Source: an uncultured Croceitalea sp. (GTDB taxonomy: Bacteria; Bacteroidota; Bacteroidia; Flavobacteriales; Flavobacteriaceae). Taken from it: DNA of 64,000 nt. The DNA lies in NCBI GenBank assembly GCA_947499565.1, contig CANMOV010000001.1, forward strand, positions 682,001 to 746,000. Reading direction: 5' to 3'. The notes beneath the pieces were generated by a model. The model was not told where the DNA came from and searched no databases. It was given only the letters and a program-made list of their open reading frames with translations. Below are positions 50,398 through 59,285 of this stretch, piece by piece. The position numbers were made by a program, and so were the translations under genes. How positions within the stretch are numbered: the stretch's first letter is position 1; each line of letters begins with the position of its first letter.

Positions 50398-51428
50398 TTT
50401 ATGATTGGCAATTTTACAGTGAAACTTCCATTATTAATTACCGTAATACTTTTTCCCGTTAGAATCTTATACCGAGAAGAAATATTTTTTAATCCAAGCC
50501 CAGTTGATTTTGTATCTTTAGTAAACTCTGACTTAATATTTGAAACAATTAGTTTATCCCCATCCCTGTACAATTTAACCTCTAAGGGGTTTTCAGCATC
50601 AAAAACATTATGTTTAGATGCATTTTCAACTAACAATTGTAAAGTTAATGGCGGAATTTGAGTCTTCTGGGTTTCTGCATCTATATCAAACTTTACATCA
50701 AACCCATTTCCAAATCGAGTGCGTATTAACAGTAAATATGCTTTTGTAAAAGCAAGCTCTTCTTCTACAGTAACTAGCGTTGTGTTGTATTTTTCTAAGG
50801 TATAGTCATATGATTTTGCTAAGGCTCTAATAAATGACTCTGCTAAATCTAGATCCTTATGAAACAAGGAAGTAAGCACATTAATGCTATTAAATAAAAA
50901 ATGAGGTTTTAATTGGGATTTTAGCACATCTAATTGCAATTCTGCTTGCTTTCTTTGGACAGCAAGTTCTTTTACTTGTACTCTAGCGAAATAATTGTAG
51001 GAATAAAGTGCAAAATAGATGACGTTATAGAGTAGCCCAGCACAGAATAGTAAAATACCTATTTTGATAAATATGCTGTATTCTGTTTTAAATGAGAATT
51101 GATGATTCATCAATTTAGAATAGGACCAGAACCCAAATACTACAATTAAAAAGCTAAGAACAAGGTTCCAAAAAATCCCAAATAGAATACGAAGTCCTGG
51201 AAGTTTTTTAAAAGGTATAAATAGGTTTAGTTTTGTATTGGAAAAGCTAATCGCGAAGCAAACAAAAACACCTAAAATTCCACTTAGATAAAATTCTATA
51301 TTATTTTGGTGGTCGTTGAACTTTACAAAACTATAAAGCAAGATACCTAGTAAAAAACCAATAACTAGTATGCTGAGATGCTTTCTCACGGTTGGTTGGT
51401 ATATAATGGTTTTGTAAATCCACTCCAT
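50394..51428 (-). CDS. LytS/YehU-type sensor histidine kinase (intact)
   Basis: The protein has 344 residues with about four membrane segments (18-34, 48-63, 87-101 and 122-140). The H box KPHFLFNSIN has His 176. The N box (VENASKHN) and G box (GLGLKN) are present, so it is competent for autophosphorylation. The last codons overlap the pseudokinase start by four bases. Together with the pseudokinase and the LytTR regulator it forms a three-gene system. The promoter lies in the 88-base gap below the SDHH-repeat gene or upstream of that gene. Confidence 0.93.
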   Translation of the reverse strand: MEWIYKTIIYQPTVRKHLSILVIGFLLGILLYSFVKFNDHQNNIEFYLSGILGVFVCFAISFSNTKLNLFIPFKKLPGLRILFGIFWNLVLSFLIVVFGFWSYSKLMNHQFSFKTEYSIFIKIGILLFCAGLLYNVIYFALYSYNYFARVQVKELAVQRKQAELQLDVLKSQLKPHFLFNSINVLTSLFHKDLDLAESFIRALAKSYDYTLEKYNTTLVTVEEELAFTKAYLLLIRTRFGNGFDVKFDIDAETQKTQIPPLTLQLLVENASKHNVFDAENPLEVKLYRDGDKLIVSNIKSEFTKDTKSTGLGLKNISSRYKILTGKSITVINNGSFTVKLPIIK

Positions 51429-51516
51429 ACCACCAAAATAGACATAATCTGAGAACTATTATACGTCTATTCTGGAGATAATAGATGTGGCTTTGGTTGG
51501 GTTGATTGTATTTTTA

Positions 51517-52971
51517 CTACTGGATTGCCTTTAATGCTCTACCAAAGTGAGATTCTGAAGAAATATCTTTGCAAGCCTCTGTGTATGCATCTTTAACATT
51601 GCCGCCTCTATTTCTTACTTCAGAAGCAAAACTTAAAAGCGCTTCTGTCTTATGATAATCAGAATCAATACTTTTAGTTGCTAAAAGAATTTTTGAAAGT
51701 TCCGTATCTTCAAATTCTTGTCTAGATAGTTGCTTAAAAACATCAGCCTGATGATGGTCAGAACTTATTTCTTGTAAAGCCTCCAAATAAGCTTGTAAAA
51801 CGGCACTATTAATATGCTGCTTAGTCGCAACTTGCTTTAAAACACTGGCCTGATGATTATCGGAATCCATATTGTCTTCAACTAGTCGAAGTAGGTTGGA
51901 CAATGAACCGGAATCCATTTTATTACGCAGCAATTCTGAAAACACACTAGAGATATGATGGTCAGAATCCATATCGCTAATAGAAGCTAATAGTGAATTA
52001 TGAACACTTTCAGATAATCCATTAATATTCAAGGCTTTTTTTAATACAGAGGCTTTATGATGGTCAGAATCTATGCCTTTGGAAGTACTAACTAAAAGCT
52101 TCATATTTTCCGGATTTAAAGAACGGCGGTTTAATACTTCCTTTAAAACTGAAGCTTTATGGTGATCAGAATTAATATCCTGTGCAATCTCGAATAATGC
52201 CTTTAATTGTGTGTCTGAAATAGCTCCGTCTTGAATAGATCTTTTTAATACTTCAGCCTTGTGATGGTCAGAGTCTATTTCCCCTGTAGCTTTAATATAG
52301 GCAGATGTAGTTCCCGGATAAGCAAGAAAAAGCTTAGTGTTGTATTTTAAAATATCTGCACTATGATGATCAGAATCTATTTGTTCACCAACAGTATTGA
52401 GAATAGAAATTAAATCTTTCTCTTTCAGGTTTTTCTCTAACAATAGTTTTACATACCTAGATTTAACATGGTTGCTAGAGATATTACCAACTTCTTTAAG
52501 AACTTTATAAGAACCACCTTGCTTGTAGAATCTGTTAACTCTTTTCTCTGCTCCTAAAGTAGTTGTGCGTACAGCTTCCAATAAAATTTCTGAAAGCCAC
52601 TTCTTTCCTTCATTATCGAAGCTTTTTTGCGAACCGCCAACATAATATTTTTTGATTAACTGGCCTGAATTATCGGACTCGATAAATATTCGTCTGCGAC
52701 TGCCAAAAGCGGACTTTTTAATTTCCATATAGCCATTCCTAGAAATAGCAATTACATCAGAATCGTCATCTGATAATGTGATGTCTCCTTTATATTCGAT
52801 AGAAAAATTATTACCAAAGCCATTCTTAATGGAAATTGAAGTTTTCCCATTGGAAGATATACTTACTGAAGTACTTTTTTTCTGTCCATTACCAATATTG
52901 GAGGATAATAAGAGTAGAATAAAAATTAGTTTAATTAGAAAAGCAGAAATGATTTTTGATAGTTGATTCAT
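51517..52971 (-). CDS. secreted helical-repeat protein with SDHH motifs
   Basis: The protein has 484 residues with a signal peptide (1-29, LLSSNIGNG). Residues ~35-165 form a beta-rich region (GDITLSDDDSDVIAISRNGYM) resembling the ectodomain of secreted M56/BlaR1-type repeat proteins. From ~165 to the end there are about nine repeats of 33-35 residues. Each begins with an IDSDHHKASVLK-like motif (seen as SDHH, SDNH, SDYH or SNHV), giving an alpha-solenoid. Similar SDYE/SDHH repeats are seen in predicted periplasmic proteins of other phyla. It precedes the kinase/pseudokinase/regulator operon and may be the envelope component it senses or controls. Confidence 0.8.
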   Translation of the reverse strand: MNQLSKIISAFLIKLIFILLLLSSNIGNGQKKSTSVSISSNGKTSISIKNGFGNNFSIEYKGDITLSDDDSDVIAISRNGYMEIKKSAFGSRRRIFIESDNSGQLIKKYYVGGSQKSFDNEGKKWLSEILLEAVRTTTLGAEKRVNRFYKQGGSYKVLKEVGNISSNHVKSRYVKLLLEKNLKEKDLISILNTVGEQIDSDHHSADILKYNTKLFLAYPGTTSAYIKATGEIDSDHHKAEVLKRSIQDGAISDTQLKALFEIAQDINSDHHKASVLKEVLNRRSLNPENMKLLVSTSKGIDSDHHKASVLKKALNINGLSESVHNSLLASISDMDSDHHISSVFSELLRNKMDSGSLSNLLRLVEDNMDSDNHQASVLKQVATKQHINSAVLQAYLEALQEISSDHHQADVFKQLSRQEFEDTELSKILLATKSIDSDYHKTEALLSFASEVRNRGGNVKDAYTEACKDISSESHFGRALKAIQ

Positions 52972-52981
52972 GATTGTCCGT

Positions 52982-53025
52982 TTTTTGATTGATGAATAAA
53001 TGATTGATTGTTTTTGATTGATGAA
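52982..53025 (-). promoter_or_regulatory. direct repeats in the leader of the SDHH-repeat gene
   Basis: TTTTTGATTGATGAA occurs exactly twice (52982-52996 and 53011-53025, 29 bases apart). A -7-like CATATTTG box (minus strand, 53027-53034) lies just upstream. Direct repeats at this distance resemble sites for LytTR-type regulators, but the sequence is not the classic consensus. Confidence 0.45.
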
Positions 53026-53114
53026 GCAAATATGGAAAGTGTTTGTGCTCTGAGAAAATAAAATGTAATCAATTGGACAATCTATGTAGTGAAATGTACA
53101 TTATGCAAAAAATA

Positions 53115-54035
53115 CTATTTCCTAAACCTATCAAATAGCACCAATTTCTTTTTGGTGTTAATAAAGTAAACTCCGGCAAGAAGTATAACGGCTGCAATAA
53201 CAGATTGCAGTGTTATTTTTTCATTTAGAAACAACCATCCCAAAAACAAGGCTACTATTGGATTTACGTAGGTGTTTGTGGCAACTTTCTCTGGAGAAAC
53301 ATGTTTTAGTAAAAAATTAAATGAGGTAAAAGCAACTATACTCCCAAATACAATTAATAAAACCATAGCCCATTGCGTATCTGCCTGCCAAGTTTGAGGT
53401 AAGGTCCAGGGTTCATTAAATACCAAACTCATTAGGGCAAGTATTACGCCCGCATTAAACATTTGATAGCCTGTATTTACAAAGTAATTAGGTGGTAAAT
53501 CCGCTTTCTTTACAAATAGGCTTCCATAACCCCAAGAAAGCATTACAGAAAAAATCATTAGTATTCCTGTAATGGCGTTTTCTTGCGCTAGAATCTCTTT
53601 TTGACCAATCAACAAATAAATACCTAGTACCCCCAAGATTACCCCGACAATAGACATGGGCTGAATCTTCTTCCCTTGTAAAATATACATTAGGATTAAA
53701 ATAACTAAAGGCTGCGCAGACACCTCTAAAGCTGCAAATCCACTATCAACATATTTTAGCGCCCAAACCGCAACACCGTTACCGAAACTTAGAAACAAAA
53801 ACCCTAAAAAAAGCGTGTTTAAGAACTGTTTTTGGGTAATGCGTAATGAATGCCCTAATGCTCCCGCAATTATAAATATTAAAACACCAGCGATAATAAA
53901 ACGAATTGAAGCCAAGTAAAAAGGTGCTAATTCTGTAACCGCTATTTTATTTAATAAGTAAGTGGAACCCCAAACTATATAAATTGAAATAAATGCTAAA
54001 ATGATTAAGCCTTTTCTTGGAGATTCTTTCAACAC
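53115..54035 (-). CDS. EamA/DMT-family transporter
   Basis: The protein has 306 residues beginning with GTG (54033-54035); no ATG is available upstream in frame. About ten membrane helices form two EamA repeats (for example IIVWGSTYLLNKIAVTEL-like first half and FGSIVAFTSFNFLLKHV second half), with a short cytosolic basic tail. DMT proteins export or import amino acids, sugars or metabolites. It is divergent from a GntR regulator gene across a 100-base region with a perfect palindrome, so it is the probable target. Confidence 0.9.
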   Translation of the reverse strand: MLKESPRKGLIILAFISIYIVWGSTYLLNKIAVTELAPFYLASIRFIIAGVLIFIIAGALGHSLRITQKQFLNTLFLGFLFLSFGNGVAVWALKYVDSGFAALEVSAQPLVILILMYILQGKKIQPMSIVGVILGVLGIYLLIGQKEILAQENAITGILMIFSVMLSWGYGSLFVKKADLPPNYFVNTGYQMFNAGVILALMSLVFNEPWTLPQTWQADTQWAMVLLIVFGSIVAFTSFNFLLKHVSPEKVATNTYVNPIVALFLGWLFLNEKITLQSVIAAVILLAGVYFINTKKKLVLFDRFRK

Positions 54036-54112
54036 AGCTTGATTAGATACTGCAAAATTAAGTTCTTTTTCCCTTCTATGCTGAGTTTTATCATCAAATA
54101 ATTAGGAGTAGA

Positions 54113-54124
54113 ATCGTATACGAT
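54113..54124. promoter_or_regulatory. GntR/FadR-type operator palindrome
   Basis: ATCGTATACGAT is a perfect 12-base palindrome between the divergent EamA and GntR genes, 14 bases from the GntR ATG. TNGTATACNA fits the core of FadR-subfamily GntR operators. Position suggests control of the GntR gene and possibly the transporter. Confidence 0.7.
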
Positions 54125-54137
54125 ATATCTTTATTAG

Positions 54138-54773
54138 ATGGCATCAATTGTATTAAGAGATTCTGTGAAGTCTCATTTACTAAAAGAAATTCAAAATGGA
54201 CATTTACAAATTGGCAAAACCATTAACCTAGCAGCACTTTCCAGGAAACTAGCTGTTAGCGTAACCCCCATCCGTGAAGCGCTTACGCAGCTTGAAGAAT
54301 CCGAAATAGTAAAGGCTATACCCAATAGAGGATTTGTTATTAATGAATTATCGCTTAATGAGGCTATAGACCTTTACAATACGGTTGCGCAACTAGAAGT
54401 AATAGCATTAGATTCCTCCTCATTCAACGATAATTTAAAAAGTAAATTAAGAAAACTTCAATTGCATTTACAACAAACACATACACCAAATGCTAGATTA
54501 CTTGTCCGATTACAATTTCATGAAACTTTAATGGATGCATGTTCCAATAGAATATTGAAAACCATTCTAAAAAAATTAAAAACAAGAATTCTATTCTACG
54601 AACAACTGTATATAAATGATGCAACTTTTTACGAAACTATTGACAATCAAAACGAAGGTGTTTTAAGAGCTATAGAAGAAGAAAACCTACCCACTGCAGC
54701 ATTAATACTAAAAATGAATTGGATGACGGTTTTAGATTATTTAAAAAAAGAAATGAGTAAAAACCAAGCTTAG
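54138..54773 (+). CDS. GntR-family transcriptional regulator, FadR/FCD type
   Basis: The protein has 211 residues. An N-terminal winged helix (residues ~5-70: SRKLAVSVTPIREALTQLEESEIVKAIPNRGFVIN) is followed by a helical FCD-type effector domain (~80-211). A metal-site-like His is visible (VRLQFHETLMDAC). It probably binds the palindrome at 54113-54124. It is convergent with the LURP-like gene, overlapping its 3' end by four bases. The divergent EamA transporter is the likely target, and a carboxylate or amino acid the likely effector by family knowledge. Confidence 0.92.
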   Translation: MASIVLRDSVKSHLLKEIQNGHLQIGKTINLAALSRKLAVSVTPIREALTQLEESEIVKAIPNRGFVINELSLNEAIDLYNTVAQLEVIALDSSSFNDNLKSKLRKLQLHLQQTHTPNARLLVRLQFHETLMDACSNRILKTILKKLKTRILFYEQLYINDATFYETIDNQNEGVLRAIEEENLPTAALILKMNWMTVLDYLKKEMSKNQA

Positions 54774-55366
54774 CCCCTTCTTCTTTCCAATAGCACCAGC
54801 ATCATTAAACTTAGCATAATACGATGGTCATCATCGGCATCGGTTGGTTTCACTTGAGAAATAGTGAATTTTCTGCCAAAAAAAGAGGCTTCCTTTTTTA
54901 AACGAACAACTATCTGTTCTTTTGCATCCAAGACAATATAACTTGGATTGAACAAATAACCAGTAAAAATACTCAAAATAGGTATTTGACCAAGTACGCC
55001 ATCAGCAACTTTGACCCATGCATTTTCTTCACGAATCTTATACTGTGGCTTTTGATGTTGGTCTATAATATCGTAATTCGCTTTCCATAGTGAAGCCCAG
55101 CCCTTTCTAGCAACTTTACCCAACTCTTTTCCCTTACTGTCCGTAAAACTATAAGCCGTAGAAAAATCAATCCATTTATCTGCTTTAATATTATAATTTA
55201 CTTGCGCTCGAGAATCATCAGCAAAAACCTCTATATCTTCTTTAAGCTTAAACATCTTTTGCCTTACGTAAGCGATTACTTTACCTTGAGCGTCGCGTGC
55301 AGTAAAATCATTAGATATGGTTGAAATATTAAAATCAAAAGAGATGGGGAAATTAAGGTCGGTCAT
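54770..55366 (-). CDS. LURP-one/scramblase-like (tubby C-terminal fold) protein
   Basis: The protein has 198 residues with no signal peptide. The pattern of strands (VIAYVRQKMFKLKEDIEVFAD, YKIREENAWVKV, FGRKFTISQV) resembles the LURP-one-related, tubby C-terminal-like family, whose members often bind lipids or membranes. A hydrophobic stretch (MLSLMMLVLLERRRG) ends the protein and may tether it. It is the last gene of the long molybdenum operon direction but 15 bases downstream of the amidohydrolase, so co-transcription is possible. Function unknown. Confidence 0.78.
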   Translation of the reverse strand: MTDLNFPISFDFNISTISNDFTARDAQGKVIAYVRQKMFKLKEDIEVFADDSRAQVNYNIKADKWIDFSTAYSFTDSKGKELGKVARKGWASLWKANYDIIDQHQKPQYKIREENAWVKVADGVLGQIPILSIFTGYLFNPSYIVLDAKEQIVVRLKKEASFFGRKFTISQVKPTDADDDHRIMLSLMMLVLLERRRG

Positions 55367-55381
55367 ATAAGTATATTTTGT

Positions 55382-56464
55382 TTAGTTAAATAAGCTTTTG
55401 TCTAATCCAGGAATAAGGTTAAGTGCATTTTTATAGTATACTTTTTGGAGCACTTCATCTGGTAAATCTAAGCCATACATTGCCCAAAATGCATGATATT
55501 TTTTATAGTATGGAAAATATTCATCTGCTGTCTCCAACACTCTAAAATAGGTGGGAAATTCTTCAGGTTTCCAACTATCTTTTCCAAATAAAATACGGTC
55601 TTGGTACTTAATAAAGAATGCATTAGCTTGTTTTGGCTGCCTACCTAATTCAGCTATAATAGCACCTATACCTACGGACATATTTGGCATTTCATCAAGC
55701 AATCCAGAGAGTGTTTTTAAATCGTTTGCATACCAACCCATATGCGCATTAATAAATTTTGTCTTTGGATGTTTTTTAAACATACGATGCTGTTCATCTA
55801 TTATCTGCTGCCATGGCGCAGGATTCGTAGCAGAACGTTTTCGCCTAGGTCTAGTTTTTAACTCCAACCAGCGTTCATTGGTGCTATCCATATCATCCCA
55901 AAAAGATTTTGGATCCGCAGCATGTATTAAAACGGGCACTCCCATTTCCCCACATTTCGCCCATATAGGGTCCAGTCTCGGGTCATCAATAGCGATTCGT
56001 TCTCCATTACTATCTTTATTTCGTAATCCAAGACTCTTATAGACTTTAAGTCCCTTTGCTCCAGCTTTTATATCCGCTTCTAATTGGGCTGCTGCTTTCG
56101 CACCCCAATCGGCATTACCAACTCCGTTAAAATCTACATTGGCAAAAATGGCAAAACGATTTGGGTAGTTATCGTTCACGTTTTTTAACATTGCCCTAAG
56201 TCCATCACCGCTACCCCCACTCAGATTAACCATAATACCTTCATTAAGCTTATCCATATCCTTTATTAAATCTGAAAGGTTTTGTTCGGCCATTCTAAAC
56301 TGATGACTATGGACATCTATAAACTTAAATTTAGCCCTCGGTGTTGGATGCTCTGAGACTACTAAAGTTGATTTTGGATTGTATTCTTCAAAGCTCATTT
56401 CCTGTGCAATAGCAATCGAAGCTATAGTTGACAAAAAAGCTGTTAAAATTATTTTAAGTTTCAT
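55382..56464 (-). CDS. amidohydrolase family (Amidohydro_2) enzyme, exported
   Basis: The protein has 360 residues from the ATG at 56462-56464, chosen so that the signal peptide (ending ASIAIAQ) is at the N-terminus; the longer frame starts eight residues earlier. The TIM-barrel metal ligands are visible: HSH in IDVHSHQ, Lys in AKGLKVYKS, His in VLIHAADP, His in FINAHMGWY and the catalytic Asp in LFGKDSW. It probably hydrolyses or decarboxylates a cyclic or aromatic substrate in the periplasm. It lies at the end of the molybdoenzyme operon, so it may process the product of the hydroxylase. Confidence 0.87.
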   Translation of the reverse strand: MKLKIILTAFLSTIASIAIAQEMSFEEYNPKSTLVVSEHPTPRAKFKFIDVHSHQFRMAEQNLSDLIKDMDKLNEGIMVNLSGGSGDGLRAMLKNVNDNYPNRFAIFANVDFNGVGNADWGAKAAAQLEADIKAGAKGLKVYKSLGLRNKDSNGERIAIDDPRLDPIWAKCGEMGVPVLIHAADPKSFWDDMDSTNERWLELKTRPRRKRSATNPAPWQQIIDEQHRMFKKHPKTKFINAHMGWYANDLKTLSGLLDEMPNMSVGIGAIIAELGRQPKQANAFFIKYQDRILFGKDSWKPEEFPTYFRVLETADEYFPYYKKYHAFWAMYGLDLPDEVLQKVYYKNALNLIPGLDKSLFN

Positions 56465-56480
56465 GTGATAATTTGATTTA

Positions 56481-57077
56481 TTAAACATTTTGATTTAGCA
56501 GTTGTTGGTAGGTGTCGGGAGTATCAATATCTATAGCTTTCCCATTGGGGTCAATTGTTTTCAAAGAATCGCTATATGCTTCCATTAATTTTCTTGCGCC
56601 ATAATCTTCATTCAAAACACTTAAATCGGCAAAAAGAGAAGCATCAAAAACAGCAGGAACACCATTTTTAAGCCCATAAGAAGTTGCAACAATTTTATAT
56701 TCTGATCCAAGAAAATTTTCTTTTAGTCCAAGCAAATAAGGTGCTTCTAACAAAGGTTGGTCTGCTAACATTATCAGCACAGCTTCAAATGAATATAATG
56801 CTATTAATTTACGTACCCCAAGAGCAATTGAAGTTCCCATTCCTTTTTCCCAATTGGGATTTTCTATGACAACTACATCATTTCCAATTGTACTTCTAAT
56901 ATCATTTGCATTTGCTCCAAGAATTACAAACACATCATCCGAAACTTGCTTGGCTTGGCTTATAGCATGCCCTAACAAGCTGGTGTTTTTCCATGCTAGC
57001 AATTGTTTAGGGCTTCCCATTCTGCTAGATGAACCAGCCGCAAGAATTAAAACACAAAGTTTATTTCTATTAGACAT
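56481..57077 (-). CDS. mocA: molybdenum cofactor cytidylyltransferase-like NTP transferase
   Basis: The protein has 198 residues with the nucleotidyltransferase signature LAAGSSSRMGSPKQLLAW and the metal-binding MLADQPL. This fits MocA, which attaches CMP to molybdopterin for xanthine-dehydrogenase-type enzymes. MobA (61122-61718) is the separate GMP-adding enzyme. Its neighbours xdhC and the hydroxylase large subunit support MocA. It starts three bases after the xdhC stop and precedes the amidohydrolase by 16 bases. The symbol is by family and context, not by experiment. Confidence 0.85.
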   Translation of the reverse strand: MSNRNKLCVLILAAGSSSRMGSPKQLLAWKNTSLLGHAISQAKQVSDDVFVILGANANDIRSTIGNDVVVIENPNWEKGMGTSIALGVRKLIALYSFEAVLIMLADQPLLEAPYLLGLKENFLGSEYKIVATSYGLKNGVPAVFDASLFADLSVLNEDYGARKLMEAYSDSLKTIDPNGKAIDIDTPDTYQQLLNQNV

Positions 57078-57080
57078 TGT

Positions 57081-58088
57081 TTAACTATGAATTCTCCCTA
57101 CGCGTTTCTTTAAAAGCTGAGGTTCTCGTTTGTTAATAACTGCAAGGATTTCTCCCATCACCGCTATTGCTATCTCCTGCGGGGTTTCTGCCCCTATGTC
57201 TAATCCAGCAGGACCATGAATACTTTCAAGGAAGTCTTCAGAAATATCTTGATATCTTTCTAAAAGTTCATTAAATAATTTTTCCCTTCTTCTTGCCGGA
57301 CCTAGCAGCCCAAAATATCCAGGATTTTCATCCTTCAATCGCATTAGGAACTGAAGATCTTTTACATAGCTATGAGTCATAAGCACTATCGCAGTATGAT
57401 CATCAATTTTAATATCCAATGTTTCAGCCTCCGCATTTACAAATTGTGATGCTCCAACAAAATTAATTATTGATTTCTCTTCTTTAGGATTAGCAACTAT
57501 AGTTACCTCCCAACCCATCATTGAAGCAAATGAACATAACTGTACCGCATCATGCTCTGCTCCTATTATAATCATTCTTGAACATGGATTCAATTCCTGT
57601 TCAAACAACAACACATCATCTTTTGGTTTAAATTCAAGTTGCAGTGATAGTGTACCATCTTCAGTTTTAAAAAGAGAGCCAAATCCTTTCCCTTCAATAT
57701 GTTCTTTTTCATAAAAACTTTGAAATGTAAATGGTTCCCTCCTATCTATACTATTCCAAAATTTAGTTAAAAAGGTTTCATTGGGATTAAAGGGTTCCAA
57801 CAAAATATAGAGAATACCTTCGCAACCTAGGCGATAACGCCCATCATAAGTCATTACTTTTGGTATTTTGGTTGTAAAAACGGATTCTGCTTGTTTAAAA
57901 ACTTCTTTTTCAACGCAACCACCACTAACAGCTCCAATGCTACTGCCATCTTCTAACAATAGCATACGTACGCCAGGGCGCCTGTAGGAAGAGCCATCCA
58001 AAGCAACTACCGTTGCTAATACGCACGGTATGTTTTTAGTGTTAGCAGCTTCAAAAGCCTTAAATATTTGTTTTAACTCGTGTGTCAT
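57081..58088 (-). CDS. xdhC: XdhC-family Moco sulfuration/insertion chaperone
   Basis: The protein has 335 residues. The N-terminal XdhC_CoxI region (ATVVALDGSSYRRPGVRMLL, GAVSGGCVEKEVF, YDGRYRLGCEGILYIL) and the C-terminal Rossmann-like domain (MIIIGAEHDAVQL, GLLGPARRREKLFNELL, IHGPAGLDIGAETPQEIA) are both complete. XdhC proteins protect and sulfurate Moco and hand it to xanthine-dehydrogenase-type enzymes. The start codon follows the moeA stop by one base and mocA follows the stop, so it is inside the operon. Confidence 0.92.
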   Translation of the reverse strand: MTHELKQIFKAFEAANTKNIPCVLATVVALDGSSYRRPGVRMLLLEDGSSIGAVSGGCVEKEVFKQAESVFTTKIPKVMTYDGRYRLGCEGILYILLEPFNPNETFLTKFWNSIDRREPFTFQSFYEKEHIEGKGFGSLFKTEDGTLSLQLEFKPKDDVLLFEQELNPCSRMIIIGAEHDAVQLCSFASMMGWEVTIVANPKEEKSIINFVGASQFVNAEAETLDIKIDDHTAIVLMTHSYVKDLQFLMRLKDENPGYFGLLGPARRREKLFNELLERYQDISEDFLESIHGPAGLDIGAETPQEIAIAVMGEILAVINKREPQLLKKRVGRIHS

Positions 58089-59285
58089 TTAAAAAATGTT
58101 ACGCGTTGAAATAAATGGGACTATCTCCCCAATTTTATATTGCTTATTAGCTTCTAATAGCACAAATCCATTAGATTCGGTTAAACTTGTTAAATCCCCC
58201 GATCCATTTCCATGTATGAAATCTACCTCCAATTTACCAGCATCTATTGCTGCTTTAGCTCTTATAAATCGTGTTAAATTTGTTGTGTTTTCAAAGGATT
58301 CCTTTAAAGCTACGGTAATTTCAAAAATTGGCAATCCCAAAGATTTGTTAAGCCATGGTTTAAAATAAACATGGTAACTCGCGAATGTTGAGCCTGGGTT
58401 ACCAGGAAAGCCAAAAACAGTAGTTTCGGTAGCCTTATGTTTACCAAACCAAAAGGGTTTGCCTGGACGTTGCTTTACTTTATGAAAAACCTTTTCAATA
58501 CCAATTTCCTCAAACACCTGTGGTAAGTAGTCATATTTTCCCATGGATACACCACCACTTAGTAATAAAACATCATATTCCTTTAAAGCTTTTAATATTC
58601 CAGCTTTAGTAGCTTCTCTATCATCATTAATATGAATAGAATCTGCTAGGATATTTTCTTTTAACAAGGCAGACTTAAGGGTATATGAATTTGATTTTCG
58701 TATTTGATGTAATTTGGGAGTTTGATCAACGGCAACTAACTCGTCCCCTGTAGAAACTAAGCAGATTTTAGGAAGCTTCTTAACCAAAACAGTTGCTTTA
58801 CCAACTGAAGCTAAAACTCCAATCTCTGCGGCTCCAATTTTTATTCCTTTTTGCAATACTTCAGCCCCTTTGGGTTTATCGCTTCCTTTGCGATGAATAT
58901 TCTGTCCCTTTTTTACTGACTTAAGTAATGTTGCAGTCCCATCTTCTATCTTTAAATGTTCATACATTACAACAGTATCTGCATTCTTGGGAACAATAGC
59001 TCCCGTCATTATTTCAATACAAGTTGCTTCGTCTTTTAGCTCTTTTTGTTCACTTCCGGCTGCTGCAATAGCTGCAATGGGTAATTCTTCTTTGTCGCCT
59101 CCAATGACATTATAGTTTATAGCAATACCATCCTTTGTAACTCTATGAAATGGAGGGAAATCTCTATCGGCATAAATGGTTTCAGCCAATACGCGGCAAG
59201 CGGCTTCATCTAAGCAAACCTTTTCTTCACCATAATTAACCGAATATGTTAATACCAATCGTAATGCTTCTTCAAAAGGAATCAT
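58089..59285 (-). CDS. moeA: molybdopterin molybdenumtransferase MoeA
   Basis: The protein has 398 residues. MoeA features include an N-terminal domain (VLAETIYADRDFPPFHRVTKDG), the MogA/MoaB-like fold with LVSTGDELV and LSGGVSMGKYDYL, and PGNPGSTFASY near the C-terminal domain. It inserts molybdate into adenylylated molybdopterin. It overlaps the TauE gene by four bases and is followed by xdhC after one base. No separate mogA/moaB is seen in the window; it may lie elsewhere. Confidence 0.94.
   Translation of the reverse strand: MIPFEEALRLVLTYSVNYGEEKVCLDEAACRVLAETIYADRDFPPFHRVTKDGIAINYNVIGGDKEELPIAAIAAAGSEQKELKDEATCIEIMTGAIVPKNADTVVMYEHLKIEDGTATLLKSVKKGQNIHRKGSDKPKGAEVLQKGIKIGAAEIGVLASVGKATVLVKKLPKICLVSTGDELVAVDQTPKLHQIRKSNSYTLKSALLKENILADSIHINDDREATKAGILKALKEYDVLLLSGGVSMGKYDYLPQVFEEIGIEKVFHKVKQRPGKPFWFGKHKATETTVFGFPGNPGSTFASYHVYFKPWLNKSLGLPIFEITVALKESFENTTNLTRFIRAKAAIDAGKLEVDFIHGNGSGDLTSLTESNGFVLLEANKQYKIGEIVPFISTRNIF

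Noticed and set aside
52982-53025. CRISPR-like repeats
   Set aside because: Only two copies of a 15-base repeat with a 14-base gap and no cas genes, so a regulatory explanation is more sensible.
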